64,000 nucleotides of DNA from Burkholderiaceae bacterium (GTDB lineage: Bacteria > Pseudomonadota > Gammaproteobacteria > Burkholderiales > Burkholderiaceae_C): NCBI GenBank assembly GCA_024235895.1, contig JACKLM010000008.1:62001-126000 (forward strand), read 5' to 3'. The notes under the pieces were generated by a model. That model searched no databases. It had not been told where the DNA came from and saw nothing but the letters and a program-made list of their open reading frames with translations. Made by a program: the position numbers and the translations under genes. This document shows positions 39,737-50,386 of this stretch, in pieces. Each line of letters starts with the position of its first letter. The first letter of the stretch is position 1.

Positions 39737-41050
39737 ATGCCGCCGCCGCCCCCGAACGGGATCCCGTATTACGCCACGACGCGGCCACCACGGGCCGCGC
39801 GCGCCGCGCTCGAGGGCGCCACCTCGGCGCGCGTGTGCATCGTCGGCGGCGGCTTCGCCGGGCTGGCGACCGCGCTCGGGCTGGTCGAGCGTGGCGTCGA
39901 CGCGGTCGTCCTCGTCGAGTCCGAGCACATCGGCTACGGCGCCTCGGGGCGCAACGGCGGCTTCGTCTTCGGCGGCTACAGCCTCGAACCGGCCGAACTG
40001 CTGCGCCAGCTCGGCGCCGCCGAGGCGCGCGCGCTGTACGCGCTGACGCTGGACGCGGTGGCGCTGATCCGCCGCCGCATCCGTGCGTACGCGATCGACT
40101 GCACGCCGGTCGAGGGCGGCGCGCTGCTGGCCGACTGGTTCGGCGACGAGCGCACCATGCGGCGCCGCCAGGCCCTGATGAACGAGGTCTTCGGCGCACG
40201 CTGGCGCTGGATCGCCCGCGACGAGCTCGCGGCCTGGGTCGACTCGCCGCGCTACCACGGCGCGCTGCTCGAGCCCGACGCCTTCCACTTCGACCCGCTG
40301 GCCTACGCGCTGGGGATCGCGGCAGCGGCCGAGCGAGGCGGCGCGCGGCTGCACGAGGGCACGCGCGCCGCCGCGATCGAGCGCCGCGGCGACGGCTACC
40401 GCGTCCGCACCGCGCGCGGCCACGTCGACGCGCGCCACGTCATCGTCGCCGGCGGCGGCCACCTGCGCGGGCTGCTGCCGGCGCTGGAGCGCGCGATGCT
40501 GCCTGTGGCGACCTATGTGATGGTCACCGAGCCGCTGGGCGAAGCGGCATCGCGCTGGATCCCGTCGGACGCGGCGATCTACGACACCCGCTTCGCGTTC
40601 GACTACTACCACCGGCTGGCCGATACGCGGCTGTTGTGGGGCGGCCGCATCTCGGTGCGCGACCGCAGCCCGGCCGCGGTCGCGCGGCTGCTGCAGCGCG
40701 ACATGGCGTGCGTCTTCCCGGCCTTGCGCGACGCGCGCGTCGACCACGCGTGGAGCGGCACGATGAGCTACGCGCGGCATGCGATGCCGCAGCTCGGCGC
40801 GCTGGCCGACGGCCTGTGGCACGCGGTCGGATTCGGCGGCCACGGCGTCGCGCCGACGACGGTCGCGGGCGAGCTGCTGGCCGCCGCGATCGCGAGCGCG
40901 GCCCCGCTGCCCGCGGCCTTCGCACGCTACGGCCTGCAGGCCATGCCGCGCCCGCTGGCGCTGGCGGCCGCGCAGTGCCGCTACACCGCGTCGCAGTGGC
41001 GCGACCGGCTGCGCGAGGCCTGGCCCGCTTCGCCTCGACGGCGCGCTTGA
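39737..41050 (+). CDS. FAD-dependent oxidoreductase (DAO family, PuuB-like)
   Basis: A 437-residue amine or amino acid oxidase of the DAO family. FAD binds at the Rossmann motif VCIVGGGFAGLATALGL (about residues 33-49); the second marks are GYGASGRNGGFVFGG, VIVAGGGHLRGLL and the C-terminal FGGHGVAPTTVAGELLA. The overall pattern and length resemble gamma-glutamylputrescine oxidase PuuB; the PuuA-like gene is 25 kb away, so functional linkage is unproven. The chosen ATG precedes a Pro-rich start and the open frame upstream has no family similarity. Confidence 0.85.
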   Translation: MPPPPPNGIPYYATTRPPRAARAALEGATSARVCIVGGGFAGLATALGLVERGVDAVVLVESEHIGYGASGRNGGFVFGGYSLEPAELLRQLGAAEARALYALTLDAVALIRRRIRAYAIDCTPVEGGALLADWFGDERTMRRRQALMNEVFGARWRWIARDELAAWVDSPRYHGALLEPDAFHFDPLAYALGIAAAAERGGARLHEGTRAAAIERRGDGYRVRTARGHVDARHVIVAGGGHLRGLLPALERAMLPVATYVMVTEPLGEAASRWIPSDAAIYDTRFAFDYYHRLADTRLLWGGRISVRDRSPAAVARLLQRDMACVFPALRDARVDHAWSGTMSYARHAMPQLGALADGLWHAVGFGGHGVAPTTVAGELLAAAIASAAPLPAAFARYGLQAMPRPLALAAAQCRYTASQWRDRLREAWPASPRRRA

Positions 41051-41144
41051 CGCAGCCGCTGGGCGGCACCCGTGCGCCGTCGCATGCCGACGCCCCGGCG
41101 CTGCCGAATCCGCCTGTCGCGCCGTCCGCGGCTCGGGGCGATCC

Positions 41145-41891
41145 TCAGCTCCCCGGCACCGCTTCTGCCGTCAGCGTCAGCAGGATGTCGGCATACCAGG
41201 CCAGGTTCAGCCCCAGGCTCTCGTCGAGCTCGCGGTCGCGCGTGCGCAGGTCCATGCTCGCCGAGTGCACGCCCAGCAGCCGCCACGGCAGCGCGTCGCC
41301 TGCCGCCACCTGGCCGGGCACGCGCATGACGACCGGCGAGCCGCTGGTGCCGCGGTGCGTGCGGCCGTCGGTCAGGAAGTAGCCCTGGCCCTGGAAGCGC
41401 AGGCCGAAGGCCGACGCGACCACTGCCTGCCGCACTACCGGCAGGTGGTGCAGCGTATCGTGAAAGCCGAGCGGAAAGCCGACGATCGCCACCGGCTGCC
41501 CCGCCGGCACCTCGGACGTGTCGAGCTGCAGCTGCGCCGGCGCGAAGCAGCGCAGCAGCGCGCGCGGCGGCAGCAGCGCGCGGTCGACGCGCAGCAAGGC
41601 GACGTCGACCTCGCCACCCGCATCGCGTGCCTGCCGCCACAGGCTCAGGCCCCCGGCATAGAGCGGCAGCGACACTGCGACCGAGCGCCCGAGGTCGTCG
41701 GGGTCGCTGTGGATCTCGAGCTCGATGCGGTCGGGGTGGTGGCCGCTCGGGGCGTCGACGAAGACATGCCGGCTGGTGACGACGAACAGCGCACCGTCGC
41801 GCTCGAAGAAGAAGCCGCTGGCGTTGGTCAGCGCGCGCGCGCCGTCGAAGGTGCCGATGCGGGTGCAGGCGAGCAGCAGCGGGTCGATCAT
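41145..41891 (-). CDS. Trypsin-like serine peptidase, cytoplasmic
   Basis: A 248-residue protein with a complete trypsin-like catalytic triad: His42 (VVTSRHVF), Asp96 (GEVDVALL) and Ser183 (HRGTSGSPVV). No signal peptide or PDZ domain is present, unlike DegP or HtrA, so it should act in the cytoplasm. The gene overlaps sbcB by 4 bases (ATGA), so it is translated with exonuclease I. The natural substrate is unknown. It could cleave damaged proteins or regulate the partner, but this is inference. Confidence 0.82.
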   Translation of the reverse strand: MIDPLLLACTRIGTFDGARALTNASGFFFERDGALFVVTSRHVFVDAPSGHHPDRIELEIHSDPDDLGRSVAVSLPLYAGGLSLWRQARDAGGEVDVALLRVDRALLPPRALLRCFAPAQLQLDTSEVPAGQPVAIVGFPLGFHDTLHHLPVVRQAVVASAFGLRFQGQGYFLTDGRTHRGTSGSPVVMRVPGQVAAGDALPWRLLGVHSASMDLRTRDRELDESLGLNLAWYADILLTLTAEAVPGS

Positions 41892-43342
41892 GCGTGGGCC
41901 TCCGGGGCGATCGTCGCGGCGTAGTCGTGCAGCGCCTCGAGCAGCGACTGCGCGCGTTCGTCGTCGCGCTGCATCGCGGCGTCGGCCAGTTCGTCGACAC
42001 GCGCCATGAACGCTGCCAGCGTCATCGCGCCGCCGGCACCCTCGTGCAGCCGCTCGGCGCAGTGCTGATGCCAGCGCACGCGCTCGTCGTCGTCGAGCGT
42101 GGCCGGGAAGTTGCGCGCCCGATAGCGGAAGAACAGCTCGCCCAGCCGCGCGTCGTCGAACGCAGGCCGGCGGGCCGCCAGCTCGCCCGGTGGCAGCGCG
42201 CGCAGCTGCTGCAGCCGCCCGCGGTCGGCGTCACCGATGAAGCCGCCGTAGAGGTCGGCGTCGACGTCGGGCCGACGATCGTCCTCGGGACGCGCGAAGA
42301 CCTCGCCCCACAGGCCGTCGAGCAGCCCGCCGAGTGCCGCCGCGCGCTCGGCGTGGCGCAGCGCCTGGTCGACGTCGATCTGCCAGCGCGCCGTCGCCGT
42401 GCCCAGCGCCTTCAGCTTGCCGAAGACGATCGGCGAGCGATTCGCGTGGATCGTCTTGATCGGCAGCCGCTCGACGCCCTCGGGCAGCTCGTCGCGGCGC
42501 GTGAAGAGGCGCCGGCGGATCTCGGCCGCGCCCAGCGTCGCGAGCTCGGACGGATCCTGCGCCAGGTCCCACACGATCAGCTCGTTGCGGTTGGCCGGGT
42601 GCATCGCCAGCGGCCAGACGATCGCCAGGCAGCCGCGCTCGACCGGGTAGCGGCCCGAGACGTGGACGAAGGGGCGGCGTGCGCCCAGCGGGCCGATCTC
42701 GTCCCACACGGCGCGCTTGTCGCGCAGCCTCAGGCAGAAGTCCCACAGCCGCGGCTGGCGCGCCTTCACCAGCCGGGCCAGCGCGATCGTCGCCCGCACG
42801 TCCGACAGCGCATCGTGCGCCGCCTCGTGCGCCAGCCCGTTGACGGCGCTGAGCCGCTCGAGCCGGAACGTCGGCCGGCCGTCGTCGCCGGTCGGCCAAT
42901 GGATGCCGTCCGGGCGCAACGCCCAGGCGGCACGCACGACGTCGAGCAGGTCCCAGCGGCCGCAGCCGTTGCGCCACTCGCGCGCATACGGGTCGACCAG
43001 GTTGCGCCAGAACAGGAAGCGCGTGAACTCGTCGTCGAAGCGGATGCTGTTGTAGCCGACACCGATCGTCCCCGCACGGGCTAGCTCGCGCTCGATGCGC
43101 GCCGCGAACGCATGCTCCGGTTCGCCCTGGTCGAGGCACTGCTGCGGCAGGATGCCGGTCAGCAGGCAGCTCTCGGGATCGGGGAGGTAGTCGGGTGCCG
43201 GCTGGCAGTAGGCCATCACCGGGGCGTCGACCTCGTTCAGCGCGGCGTCGGTGCGAACGCCGGCGAACTGCGCCGGCCGGTCGCGCCGCGGGTCGCGGCC
43301 GAAGGTCTCGTAGTCGTGCCAGAAGAAGGTCGTCTCGGCCAT
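41888..43342 (-). CDS. sbcB: Exodeoxyribonuclease I
   Basis: ExoI is a 3'-5' single-strand DNA exonuclease used in mismatch repair and in removing 3' overhangs that would start unwanted recombination. The 484-residue protein begins with the DEDD motif WHDYETFGRDP (Asp10, Glu12), has PVMAYCQPAPDYLPDPES, the later YNSIRFDDEF and HDALSDVRATIALARLV (active-site Asp and following acidic residue), then the C-terminal SH3-like and helical domains found in ExoI. The ATG at 43342 was chosen by alignment to the family start. It is coupled to the trypsin-like gene. Confidence 0.93.
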   Translation of the reverse strand: MAETTFFWHDYETFGRDPRRDRPAQFAGVRTDAALNEVDAPVMAYCQPAPDYLPDPESCLLTGILPQQCLDQGEPEHAFAARIERELARAGTIGVGYNSIRFDDEFTRFLFWRNLVDPYAREWRNGCGRWDLLDVVRAAWALRPDGIHWPTGDDGRPTFRLERLSAVNGLAHEAAHDALSDVRATIALARLVKARQPRLWDFCLRLRDKRAVWDEIGPLGARRPFVHVSGRYPVERGCLAIVWPLAMHPANRNELIVWDLAQDPSELATLGAAEIRRRLFTRRDELPEGVERLPIKTIHANRSPIVFGKLKALGTATARWQIDVDQALRHAERAAALGGLLDGLWGEVFARPEDDRRPDVDADLYGGFIGDADRGRLQQLRALPPGELAARRPAFDDARLGELFFRYRARNFPATLDDDERVRWHQHCAERLHEGAGGAMTLAAFMARVDELADAAMQRDDERAQSLLEALHDYAATIAPEAHA

Positions 43343-43456
43343 CGGCGGCACGATAGCGCATGCGCGCGACGCCGTGGCGCCCGGCGTCCCGGTGCGCGCC
43401 GCACTTCGCGCCGATTGCGTCGATTGCGCCGATCGCACCCTTCGCGACAGCGGCGC

Positions 43457-46400
43457 TCAAACCAGCGCGCGCAACTCGCGCAGCAGCACCGACAGCATCG
43501 ACGCGTCCAGCGGCGCCAGCGGGCGCAGGTCGGCCAGCAGCTGGCGGCAGCGTTCGAGCTGGTGCGGGCGACGCTCCTGCCAGTGCGCGATCAGCCGCTC
43601 GGGCTCGCGCTCGGACTTCGCATCGCCGAGCGCCGACGCGGCGAGCTCGCGCGCGAGCGCCGACAGGTCGTTGCGCATCGCCAGCCGGGCCAGCCCCTTC
43701 CAGTGGTCCTGCGCCGGCAAGGCCGCGATCTGCTGCGACACCCAGCCCAGCTCGAGCCTCCCGCCGACCCCGAAATAGACCCCGGCGACGGTCTCGATCG
43801 GCACGCCGCGCGCCTCGGCGACCTCGACGATGTCCAGCCCCGCGAGCTGCCCGTCCAGGCGCGCGACGCGCTGCGCCAGCGTGGCCGGCACGCCGTCGGC
43901 GGCGAGTGCCGCCTCCTGCGCCTGCAGCGCCTCGCGCTCGGCGTCGACCAGCCAGCGCGGCAGGCCGACGCCGACCTCGGCCACCCCGGGTGCATGGCGC
44001 CGGATCGTCGAGTGCAGATCGCCCAGCGCGTCGCGCTGCTGCAGCATCCACACCGTCGCGCGCTCCAGCAGGTGCAGCGACGCCAGCACGATGCGGTGCC
44101 GCGTCGCCTGGTCGACCTCGACGCCCAGCGCATCGTTGTCCTGCCACAGCGGCACCAGCTCGAAGACCTGGCGCGCGCACATGTACGCGCGCACGATGTC
44201 CGGCGCCGAAGCCCCGGTCTCCTCGATCAGCCGGAAGACGAAGGTCGGCCCGACCCGGTTGACCATGCTGTTGACGACGTGCGTGGCGATGATCTCGCGC
44301 CGCAGCGGGTGGCGCTGCAAGGGCTGTGGGTAGCGCTCGGCCAGCCGCTCGGGGAAGTAGCGCGCCAGCGTCGCGCCGAGGTAGGCGTCCTCGGGCACGT
44401 CGGAATCGAGCACGAGGTCGTACAACTCCATCTTCGCGTAGGCCAGCAGCACCGCGAGCTCGGGCGTCGTCATCCCGACGCCGCTGCGCGCGCGCTCGGC
44501 CAGCGTCTCGTCGTCGGGCAGGAACTCGAGCGCGCGGTCCAGCCGCCCGCGCGCGACCAGGTGGCGCAGGTAGCGCATCTGGTCGTCGAGCAGGTCCAAC
44601 CCACGCATGCGCGTCACGCCCAGCACCTGGTTCTGGAAGATGTTGTCGCGCAGGCACAGCGCGGCGACATCCTCGGTCATCTCAGCCAGCAGCCGGTCAC
44701 GCTGCTTGGGCGTCAGTTCGCCCTCGCGCACGACCGCGTCGAGCAGGATCTTGATGTTGACCTCGTGGTCGGAGCAGTCGACCCCGGCCGAGTTGTCGAT
44801 CGCGTCGGTGTTGACGAGCCCGCCGGCGAGCGCGAACTCGATCCGCCCGCGCTGCGTGCAGCCGAGGTTGCCGCCCTCGGCGACGACCTTGCAGCGCAGT
44901 TCGCGCCCGTCGACGCGCACGGCGTCGTTGGCGCGGTCGCCGCACTCGGCGTGGGTCTCGTCGCTGGCCTTGACGTAGGTGCCGATGCCGCCGTTGTAGA
45001 GCAGGTCCACCGGCGCCTTCAGGATCGCGTGCACGAGCTCGGCCGGGGTCATCGCACGCACGTCGGCGTCGATCCCGAGCGCGCGGCGCATCTCGTCGGA
45101 GATCGGGATCGACTTGGCACTGCGCGGCCACACCCCGCCGCCGGCGGCGATCAGCGCGCGGTCGTAGTCGGCCCAGGACGATCGCGGCAGCGCGAACATG
45201 CGCTCGCGCTCGGCGAAGCCGCGCGCGGCGTCGGGATCGGGGTCGACGAAGATATGCCGGTGGTCGAACGCGGCGACGAGCCGGATGTGGCGCGACAGCA
45301 GCATGCCGTTGCCGAACACGTCGCCGCTCATGTCGCCGACGCCGGCGACGGTGAAGTCCTGACTCTGGGTATCGTGCCCGAGGCTGCGGAAATGGTGCTT
45401 GACCGACTCCCAGGCGCCGCGCGCCGTGATCCCCATCTTCTTGTGGTCGTAGCCGGCCGACCCGCCCGAGGCGAAAGCGTCGCCGAGCCAGAAACCGTAT
45501 TCGGCGGCGGTCTGGTTGGCGATGTCGGAAAACGTCGCCGTGCCCTTGTCGGCGGCGACCACCAGGTAGGGGTCGTCGTCGTCGTGGCGCACCAGGCGCG
45601 GCGGCGCCGCGACGCGGCCGCCGTCGAGGTTGTCGGTCAGGTCCAGCAGACCGCGCAGGTAGGCCCGGTAGCAGGCCACGCCCTCGGCCAGCAGCGCCTC
45701 GCGGTCGCCCGCCGGGGGCGGGTTGCGGACGACGAATCCGCCCTTGGAGCCGACCGGGACGATGACGGTGTTCTTGACCTGCTGCGCCTTGACCAGCCCC
45801 AGCACCTCGGTGCGGAAGTCCTCGAGCCGGTCCGACCAGCGCAGCCCGCCGCGCGCGACGCGGCCGAAGCGCAGGTGCACGCCCTCGACGCGCGGCGAGC
45901 TGACGAAAATCTCGTAGCGCGGCCGCGGCGCGGGCAGCCCCGGCACCTTGGCCGGGTCGATCTTGAAGGCGATGACCGGCTTGAAACCGCCGTCGGCGCC
46001 GCGCTGGAAGAAATTGGTCCGCAGCATCGCCTGGATCAGCGCCAGAACCTGGCGCAGGATGCGGTCCTCGTCGAGGTTGGCGACCTCGTCGAGCGCGGCC
46101 TCGATGCGCGCGACGATCCCGGCCTGCGCCGCGTCGCGGTCGCCGTCGAAGTCCGGGTCGAAGCGCGCGTGGAACAGCGCCACCAGTTCGGCCGCGATCG
46201 CCGGGTACGCCGCCAGCGTCTGCTGGATGTAGGCGCGGCTGAGCGCAAACCCGCCCTGCTTGACGTAGCGCATGCACGCACGCAGCAGCGACACGCCGCG
46301 CCAGTCCAGCCCGGCGCGCAGCACGAGGCGGTTGAACGGATCGCTCTCGTTGTCGCCCGCCCAGCTGCGCCGGAAGGCCTCGAGAAAACGCTCGCGCAGC

Positions 46401-48310
46401 GCATCGACGTCGATCTCCTCGCCGCCCGGCACTGCCAGCCCGAAATCGTCGATCCACAGCTCGTTCCCGTCGCTGCGCCGGACCTCGTAGGGCCGCTCCT
46501 CGAGCACCTGCACGCCCATGTGCTCGAGCATCGGCATGGTCTTCGACAGCGGCGCGAGCTCGCCGCAGCGGACCAGGCGGAAGTGCAGCCGGTCCGGCGC
46601 CGCCTCCAGCGGCCGGTACAGCGCCAGCGCCATGGCGTCGCAGTGGTCGGCCAGCGACTCCATCATCTCGATGTCGCGCACCGCCTCGCGCGGCCCGTGG
46701 TCGTGCCGGTAACCCGGCGCGAAGCCCCGCGCATAGCGACCGTGCAGCGCGTTGCCGCGCTCCTCGCCGCAGGCCTCGACCAGCGCGTCGCGCAGCTCGT
46801 CCTCCCAGCGGCGCGCGGCACGCACGATGCGCTGCTCGAGCTCCTGGACGTCGACCTCGCGTGCCTGCCCCGCCGGCGTACGCACGACGATCAGCACCCG
46901 CGCCAGCGGCGAGTCGGAGAACTGGACCGCGAACTCCGACGACTCGCCGCCCAGCGCCTCGGTCAGCAGCGCCTGCATGCGCGCGCGCACCTCGGTGTTG
47001 TAGTTCTCGCGCGGCACGTAGACCAGGCACGAGGTGAAGCGCCCGTAGGCGTCGCGGTGCACGAACAGCCGCGTGCGCTGGCGTTCGCCCAGGCGCAGGA
47101 TGCCCATCGCGATGCGGTGCAGGTCGTCGGGCTCGATCTGGAACAGCTCGTCGCGCGGAAACTGCTCGAGGATCGTCGCCAGCGCCTTGGCCTTGTGGCT
47201 GCGCGGCAGGAAGCCGGCACGCTGCGTGACCGCGGCGAGCTTGCGCCGCAGCAGCGGGATGTCGGCCGCCTTGGCGTTGTAGGCGATCGACGTGAACAGG
47301 CCCAGGAAGCGTCGCTCGCCGACGACGCGGCCGGCGTCGTCGAAACGCTTGACGCCGACATAGTCCAGGTGCCCCGGCCGGTGCACGGTCGAGCGCGCAT
47401 TGGCCTTGGTCAGCAGCAGCACGCGCGGATCTCGGGCGCGCGCGCGGATCTCGGGTGGCAACGCGGCGAACGAGGCCGAGGCCGCCTCGGCCCCGGCGCC
47501 GCCGCGCAGGATGCCCAGCCCCGATCCCGTCAGCACCTGCAGGCTGTCGCGCCCGCCCTCGTCGACCAGCACGTAGTCGCGCTGCCCGAGCAGCGTGAAG
47601 TTGTCGGCCGCCAGCCAGCGCAGGAACGCGAGGTCCTCGGCCAGCTCGTCCGGCGCGACCGGCGGCGGCCGGCGCTCGATCTGCGCCACCGCGTCGAGCA
47701 GCGTCTCGCGCATCGGCTGCCAGTCCTCGACCGCGGCGCGCACGTCGTCGAGGATCGCCAGCAGCCCGTCGTGCAGCGCCTGCAGCTGCGCCGGGTCGCT
47801 GCGGCGGTCGACCTCGACGTGGATCAGCGACTCGTAGCCGCCGTCGCCGTCGTCCTGCGGCGGCAGCAGCTCGACCATGTGGCGCTGCTCGTCGCGCCGG
47901 ATCTTCATCACCGGGTGCACGATCAGGTGCAGCGTCAGCCCCTGGCGGTTGACCTCCATCGTGATCGAGTCGACGAGGAAGGGCATATCGTCGTTGACGA
48001 TCTCGACCACGGTGTGCGTCGACTGCCAGCCGTGCTCGTCGACGCGCGGGTTGAGCACGCGCAGCTTGGGCCGGCCGCCGGCGAAGCTGCGCGCGAAGTG
48101 CCAGTGCGACAGCGCCGCGCCGTACAGGTCGTCCGGCGCACGCTCGGCCAGGTCCCCGGCATCGACGTGCCGGTAGTACTGGCGCACGAAGGCCTCGACC
48201 ATGCCAGCCTGTGCCGCGGGCAGCCGGTCGTGAACACGGCGCACGACGGGTTCGAGAAGTTCGTCCACCTCGGCATCGGTGCCGGCGCTGCCATTCGGTC
48301 GATCGTTCAA
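43457..48310 (-). CDS. gdhB: NAD-specific glutamate dehydrogenase, large type
   Basis: The 180-kDa class of NAD-dependent glutamate dehydrogenase converts glutamate to 2-oxoglutarate and ammonia, linking amino acid catabolism to the TCA cycle. The protein of about 1617 residues has the long N-terminal region (ACT-like domains, with [20 protein letters not shown]), a catalytic centre near residues 815-860 with [14 protein letters not shown] and [12 protein letters not shown] (catalytic Lys), and the long C-terminal extension. The start is read as TTG at 48310, since GAGGAG lies 6 bases before it; the ATG at 48412 would add 34 residues of low conservation. No other gene overlaps it. Confidence 0.93.
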   Translation of the reverse strand: MNDRPNGSAGTDAEVDELLEPVVRRVHDRLPAAQAGMVEAFVRQYYRHVDAGDLAERAPDDLYGAALSHWHFARSFAGGRPKLRVLNPRVDEHGWQSTHTVVEIVNDDMPFLVDSITMEVNRQGLTLHLIVHPVMKIRRDEQRHMVELLPPQDDGDGGYESLIHVEVDRRSDPAQLQALHDGLLAILDDVRAAVEDWQPMRETLLDAVAQIERRPPPVAPDELAEDLAFLRWLAADNFTLLGQRDYVLVDEGGRDSLQVLTGSGLGILRGGAGAEAASASFAALPPEIRARARDPRVLLLTKANARSTVHRPGHLDYVGVKRFDDAGRVVGERRFLGLFTSIAYNAKAADIPLLRRKLAAVTQRAGFLPRSHKAKALATILEQFPRDELFQIEPDDLHRIAMGILRLGERQRTRLFVHRDAYGRFTSCLVYVPRENYNTEVRARMQALLTEALGGESSEFAVQFSDSPLARVLIVVRTPAGQAREVDVQELEQRIVRAARRWEDELRDALVEACGEERGNALHGRYARGFAPGYRHDHGPREAVRDIEMMESLADHCDAMALALYRPLEAAPDRLHFRLVRCGELAPLSKTMPMLEHMGVQVLEERPYEVRRSDGNELWIDDFGLAVPGGEEIDVDALRERFLEAFRRSWAGDNESDPFNRLVLRAGLDWRGVSLLRACMRYVKQGGFALSRAYIQQTLAAYPAIAAELVALFHARFDPDFDGDRDAAQAGIVARIEAALDEVANLDEDRILRQVLALIQAMLRTNFFQRGADGGFKPVIAFKIDPAKVPGLPAPRPRYEIFVSSPRVEGVHLRFGRVARGGLRWSDRLEDFRTEVLGLVKAQQVKNTVIVPVGSKGGFVVRNPPPAGDREALLAEGVACYRAYLRGLLDLTDNLDGGRVAAPPRLVRHDDDDPYLVVAADKGTATFSDIANQTAAEYGFWLGDAFASGGSAGYDHKKMGITARGAWESVKHHFRSLGHDTQSQDFTVAGVGDMSGDVFGNGMLLSRHIRLVAAFDHRHIFVDPDPDAARGFAERERMFALPRSSWADYDRALIAAGGGVWPRSAKSIPISDEMRRALGIDADVRAMTPAELVHAILKAPVDLLYNGGIGTYVKASDETHAECGDRANDAVRVDGRELRCKVVAEGGNLGCTQRGRIEFALAGGLVNTDAIDNSAGVDCSDHEVNIKILLDAVVREGELTPKQRDRLLAEMTEDVAALCLRDNIFQNQVLGVTRMRGLDLLDDQMRYLRHLVARGRLDRALEFLPDDETLAERARSGVGMTTPELAVLLAYAKMELYDLVLDSDVPEDAYLGATLARYFPERLAERYPQPLQRHPLRREIIATHVVNSMVNRVGPTFVFRLIEETGASAPDIVRAYMCARQVFELVPLWQDNDALGVEVDQATRHRIVLASLHLLERATVWMLQQRDALGDLHSTIRRHAPGVAEVGVGLPRWLVDAEREALQAQEAALAADGVPATLAQRVARLDGQLAGLDIVEVAEARGVPIETVAGVYFGVGGRLELGWVSQQIAALPAQDHWKGLARLAMRNDLSALARELAASALGDAKSEREPERLIAHWQERRPHQLERCRQLLADLRPLAPLDASMLSVLLRELRALV

Positions 48311-48425
48311 GTCTTGCTCCTCGGGCGGCGTCGCGCCGGGGCAGGCCCGGTCAGCGGCCCTGTCCCCATGCGACGGCAGGCCGCGCGCTGCGCCGCGCGA
48401 CGGCCCGGTCATCGGCCTCGCGGGC

Positions 48426-49112
48426 CTACTTGGCGGCCTTGCGCGGAGCCGACCGCGCCGCCGGCCGCATGGCGTCGGACATGCCGATCAGCACGCCGCT
48501 GACCATCGCGGTATAGCTTTCGGCCAGCGCCTGCGCGGCCCGCAGCCCGGCCGCGCGCGTGCCGCGCACGGCCTCGTGCACCTGCGCCATCTGCGACCGC
48601 AACTGCTCGACCGCGGCCGCGGCCTGCGCCCCGCTGGCGGTGCCGCCGGCCTGCAGCCTGCCGAGCACGGGGGCCCACGCCGCCGCCAGCTGGTCGCCGG
48701 CGCCGGCGGCGGACTTCTGCACCGTCTCCAGCATCATGTCCTCGAACCTGTCCAGGTCGGCGAGTGCCTTCTTCAGGTGCTTCTCGCGCAGGTCGGCACC
48801 CTGCGCCGCGAGCTGTTGCAGCGCCACGCGGTGGGCGTCGACGGCCTTGAGCAGCGCGTCGTCCATGCCCGCCACCGCCTGGTCGAGCAGCTTGTCGGCA
48901 TCGATCGCGGCCGGGTTGTTCGCCAGCCCGGTGCTGGCGGCCTGGGTGACGGCGCCGAGCACGGCGCGGATATTCTTCAGCGTCAGCTCGCGCCCCTGCA
49001 GCGCCCCCAGCGTGGCGTCGGCGACCGCCTTGCGCAGCTTGGCGCTGCCCTCGGCGGAAGCTTGCTCGAACTGCGTGATCAGGGCGTCGGCGTCGAAGGC
49101 GGGTTTGGCCAT
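48426..49112 (-). CDS. Phasin-like helical protein of unknown function
   Basis: A 228-residue, nearly all-helical, Ala-rich protein ([19 protein letters not shown] at the start), with heptad-like stretches and a basic C-terminal RSAPRKAAK. It resembles phasin-type granule-associated or membrane-associating helical proteins, but I recognise no defined family signature. A GAGGAG ribosome binding site 5 bases before the ATG supports expression. It lies between the glutamate dehydrogenase gene (same strand, downstream) and the divergent serC. Its function is not known. Confidence 0.6.
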   Translation of the reverse strand: MAKPAFDADALITQFEQASAEGSAKLRKAVADATLGALQGRELTLKNIRAVLGAVTQAASTGLANNPAAIDADKLLDQAVAGMDDALLKAVDAHRVALQQLAAQGADLREKHLKKALADLDRFEDMMLETVQKSAAGAGDQLAAAWAPVLGRLQAGGTASGAQAAAAVEQLRSQMAQVHEAVRGTRAAGLRAAQALAESYTAMVSGVLIGMSDAMRPAARSAPRKAAK

Positions 49113-49289
49113 GGGATCTCCTCGGGGTCGGTCGTCGTGGGGCAGCCGCCGCGGTCACGGCGCGCAGGCGGATCGTCGCAGCAAGGCGTGCCGCCGGCAA
49201 GGGCCGCGCAGGCCCTCACCCGCCGCCGACCGATAATGCGGCATCGCAGCAACGGGCCGTCCCGCCCGGCCGCTCAGGAGAAACCCACG

Positions 49290-50372
49290 ATGACCCGCAT
49301 TCACAATTTCAGCGCCGGCCCGGCCGCGCTGCCCGAGGCCGTGCTGCGCCAGGCGGCCGAGGAGATGCTCGACTGGCACGGCGAAGGCATGTCGGTGATG
49401 GAGATGAGCCACCGCGGCAAGGCCTTCATCGGCATCGCCGAGCGCGCCGAGGCGGCGCTGCGCGAGCTGCTGGCGGTGCCGGCCGGCTACAAGCTGCTCT
49501 TCATGCAGGGCGGCGCGATCGGCCAGAACGCGATCGTGCCGATGAACCTGCTGCGCGGGCGCAGCTCGATCGACTTCGTCGACACCGGCGAGTGGAGCAA
49601 GAAGTCGATCAAGGAGGCGAAGAAGTACGCCGCCGTCAACGTCGCCGCCAGCGCGGCCGACAGCGGCTACACGACCATCCCGCCGCGCGCGAGCTGGAAG
49701 CTCGACCCGGGCGCGGCCTACGTCCACATCTGCAGCAACGAGACCATCGGCGGCGTCGAATACCACTTCACCCCCGAGGTCGGCGACGTGCCCCTGGTGG
49801 CCGACATGTCGAGCGACATCCTGTCGCGCCCGGTCGACGTCGCGAAGTACGGGCTGATCTACGCCGGCGCGCAGAAGAATATCGGCCCGGCCGGGCTGAC
49901 GATCGTGATCGTGCGCGAGGACCTGATCGGGCAGTCGCTGCCGATCACGCCGTCGGCCTTCGACTACAAGACGGTGGCCGACAACGACAGCATGTACAAC
50001 ACCCCGCCGACCTACGCGATCTACATCGCCGGGCTGGTCTTCGAGTGGATCGTGGCGCGCGGCGGGCTGGCGGCGATGGAGGCGCACAACCGCGCCAAGG
50101 CGGCGGTGCTGTACGACTACCTGGACAGCCAGGACTTCTACCGCAGCCCGGTGGCGCGCGACTGCCGATCGCTGATGAACGTGCCGTTCAAGCTGGCCGA
50201 CGAGGCGCTCGACGCCGCGTTCCTGAAGGGCGCCGACGCACGCGGGCTGGTCCAGCTCAAGGGCCACCGCTCGGTCGGCGGGATGCGGGCGTCGATCTAC
50301 AACGCGATGCCGGTCGAGGGCGTGCAGGCGCTGGTCGCGTACATGCGCGACTTCGTGCGCGAGCGCGGCTGA
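49290..50372 (+). CDS. serC: Phosphoserine aminotransferase
   Basis: SerC transaminates 3-phosphohydroxypyruvate to phosphoserine and also serves pyridoxal phosphate synthesis. The 360-residue protein has the start [16 protein letters not shown], the [15 protein letters not shown] segment, the phosphate loop [15 protein letters not shown], and the PLP lysine in [14 protein letters not shown] (about residue 198), followed by [23 protein letters not shown] ribosome binding site precedes this ATG. It forms an operon with serA 14 bases downstream. Confidence 0.97.
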   Translation: MTRIHNFSAGPAALPEAVLRQAAEEMLDWHGEGMSVMEMSHRGKAFIGIAERAEAALRELLAVPAGYKLLFMQGGAIGQNAIVPMNLLRGRSSIDFVDTGEWSKKSIKEAKKYAAVNVAASAADSGYTTIPPRASWKLDPGAAYVHICSNETIGGVEYHFTPEVGDVPLVADMSSDILSRPVDVAKYGLIYAGAQKNIGPAGLTIVIVREDLIGQSLPITPSAFDYKTVADNDSMYNTPPTYAIYIAGLVFEWIVARGGLAAMEAHNRAKAAVLYDYLDSQDFYRSPVARDCRSLMNVPFKLADEALDAAFLKGADARGLVQLKGHRSVGGMRASIYNAMPVEGVQALVAYMRDFVRERG

Positions 50373-50386
50373 AAGGGACGACTGCG

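Noticed and set aside
43112..48502. Very long open frame on the plus strand opposite glutamate dehydrogenase
   Set aside because: It is the high-GC mirror of the real gene: repetitive Arg/Val/Gln composition and no domain.
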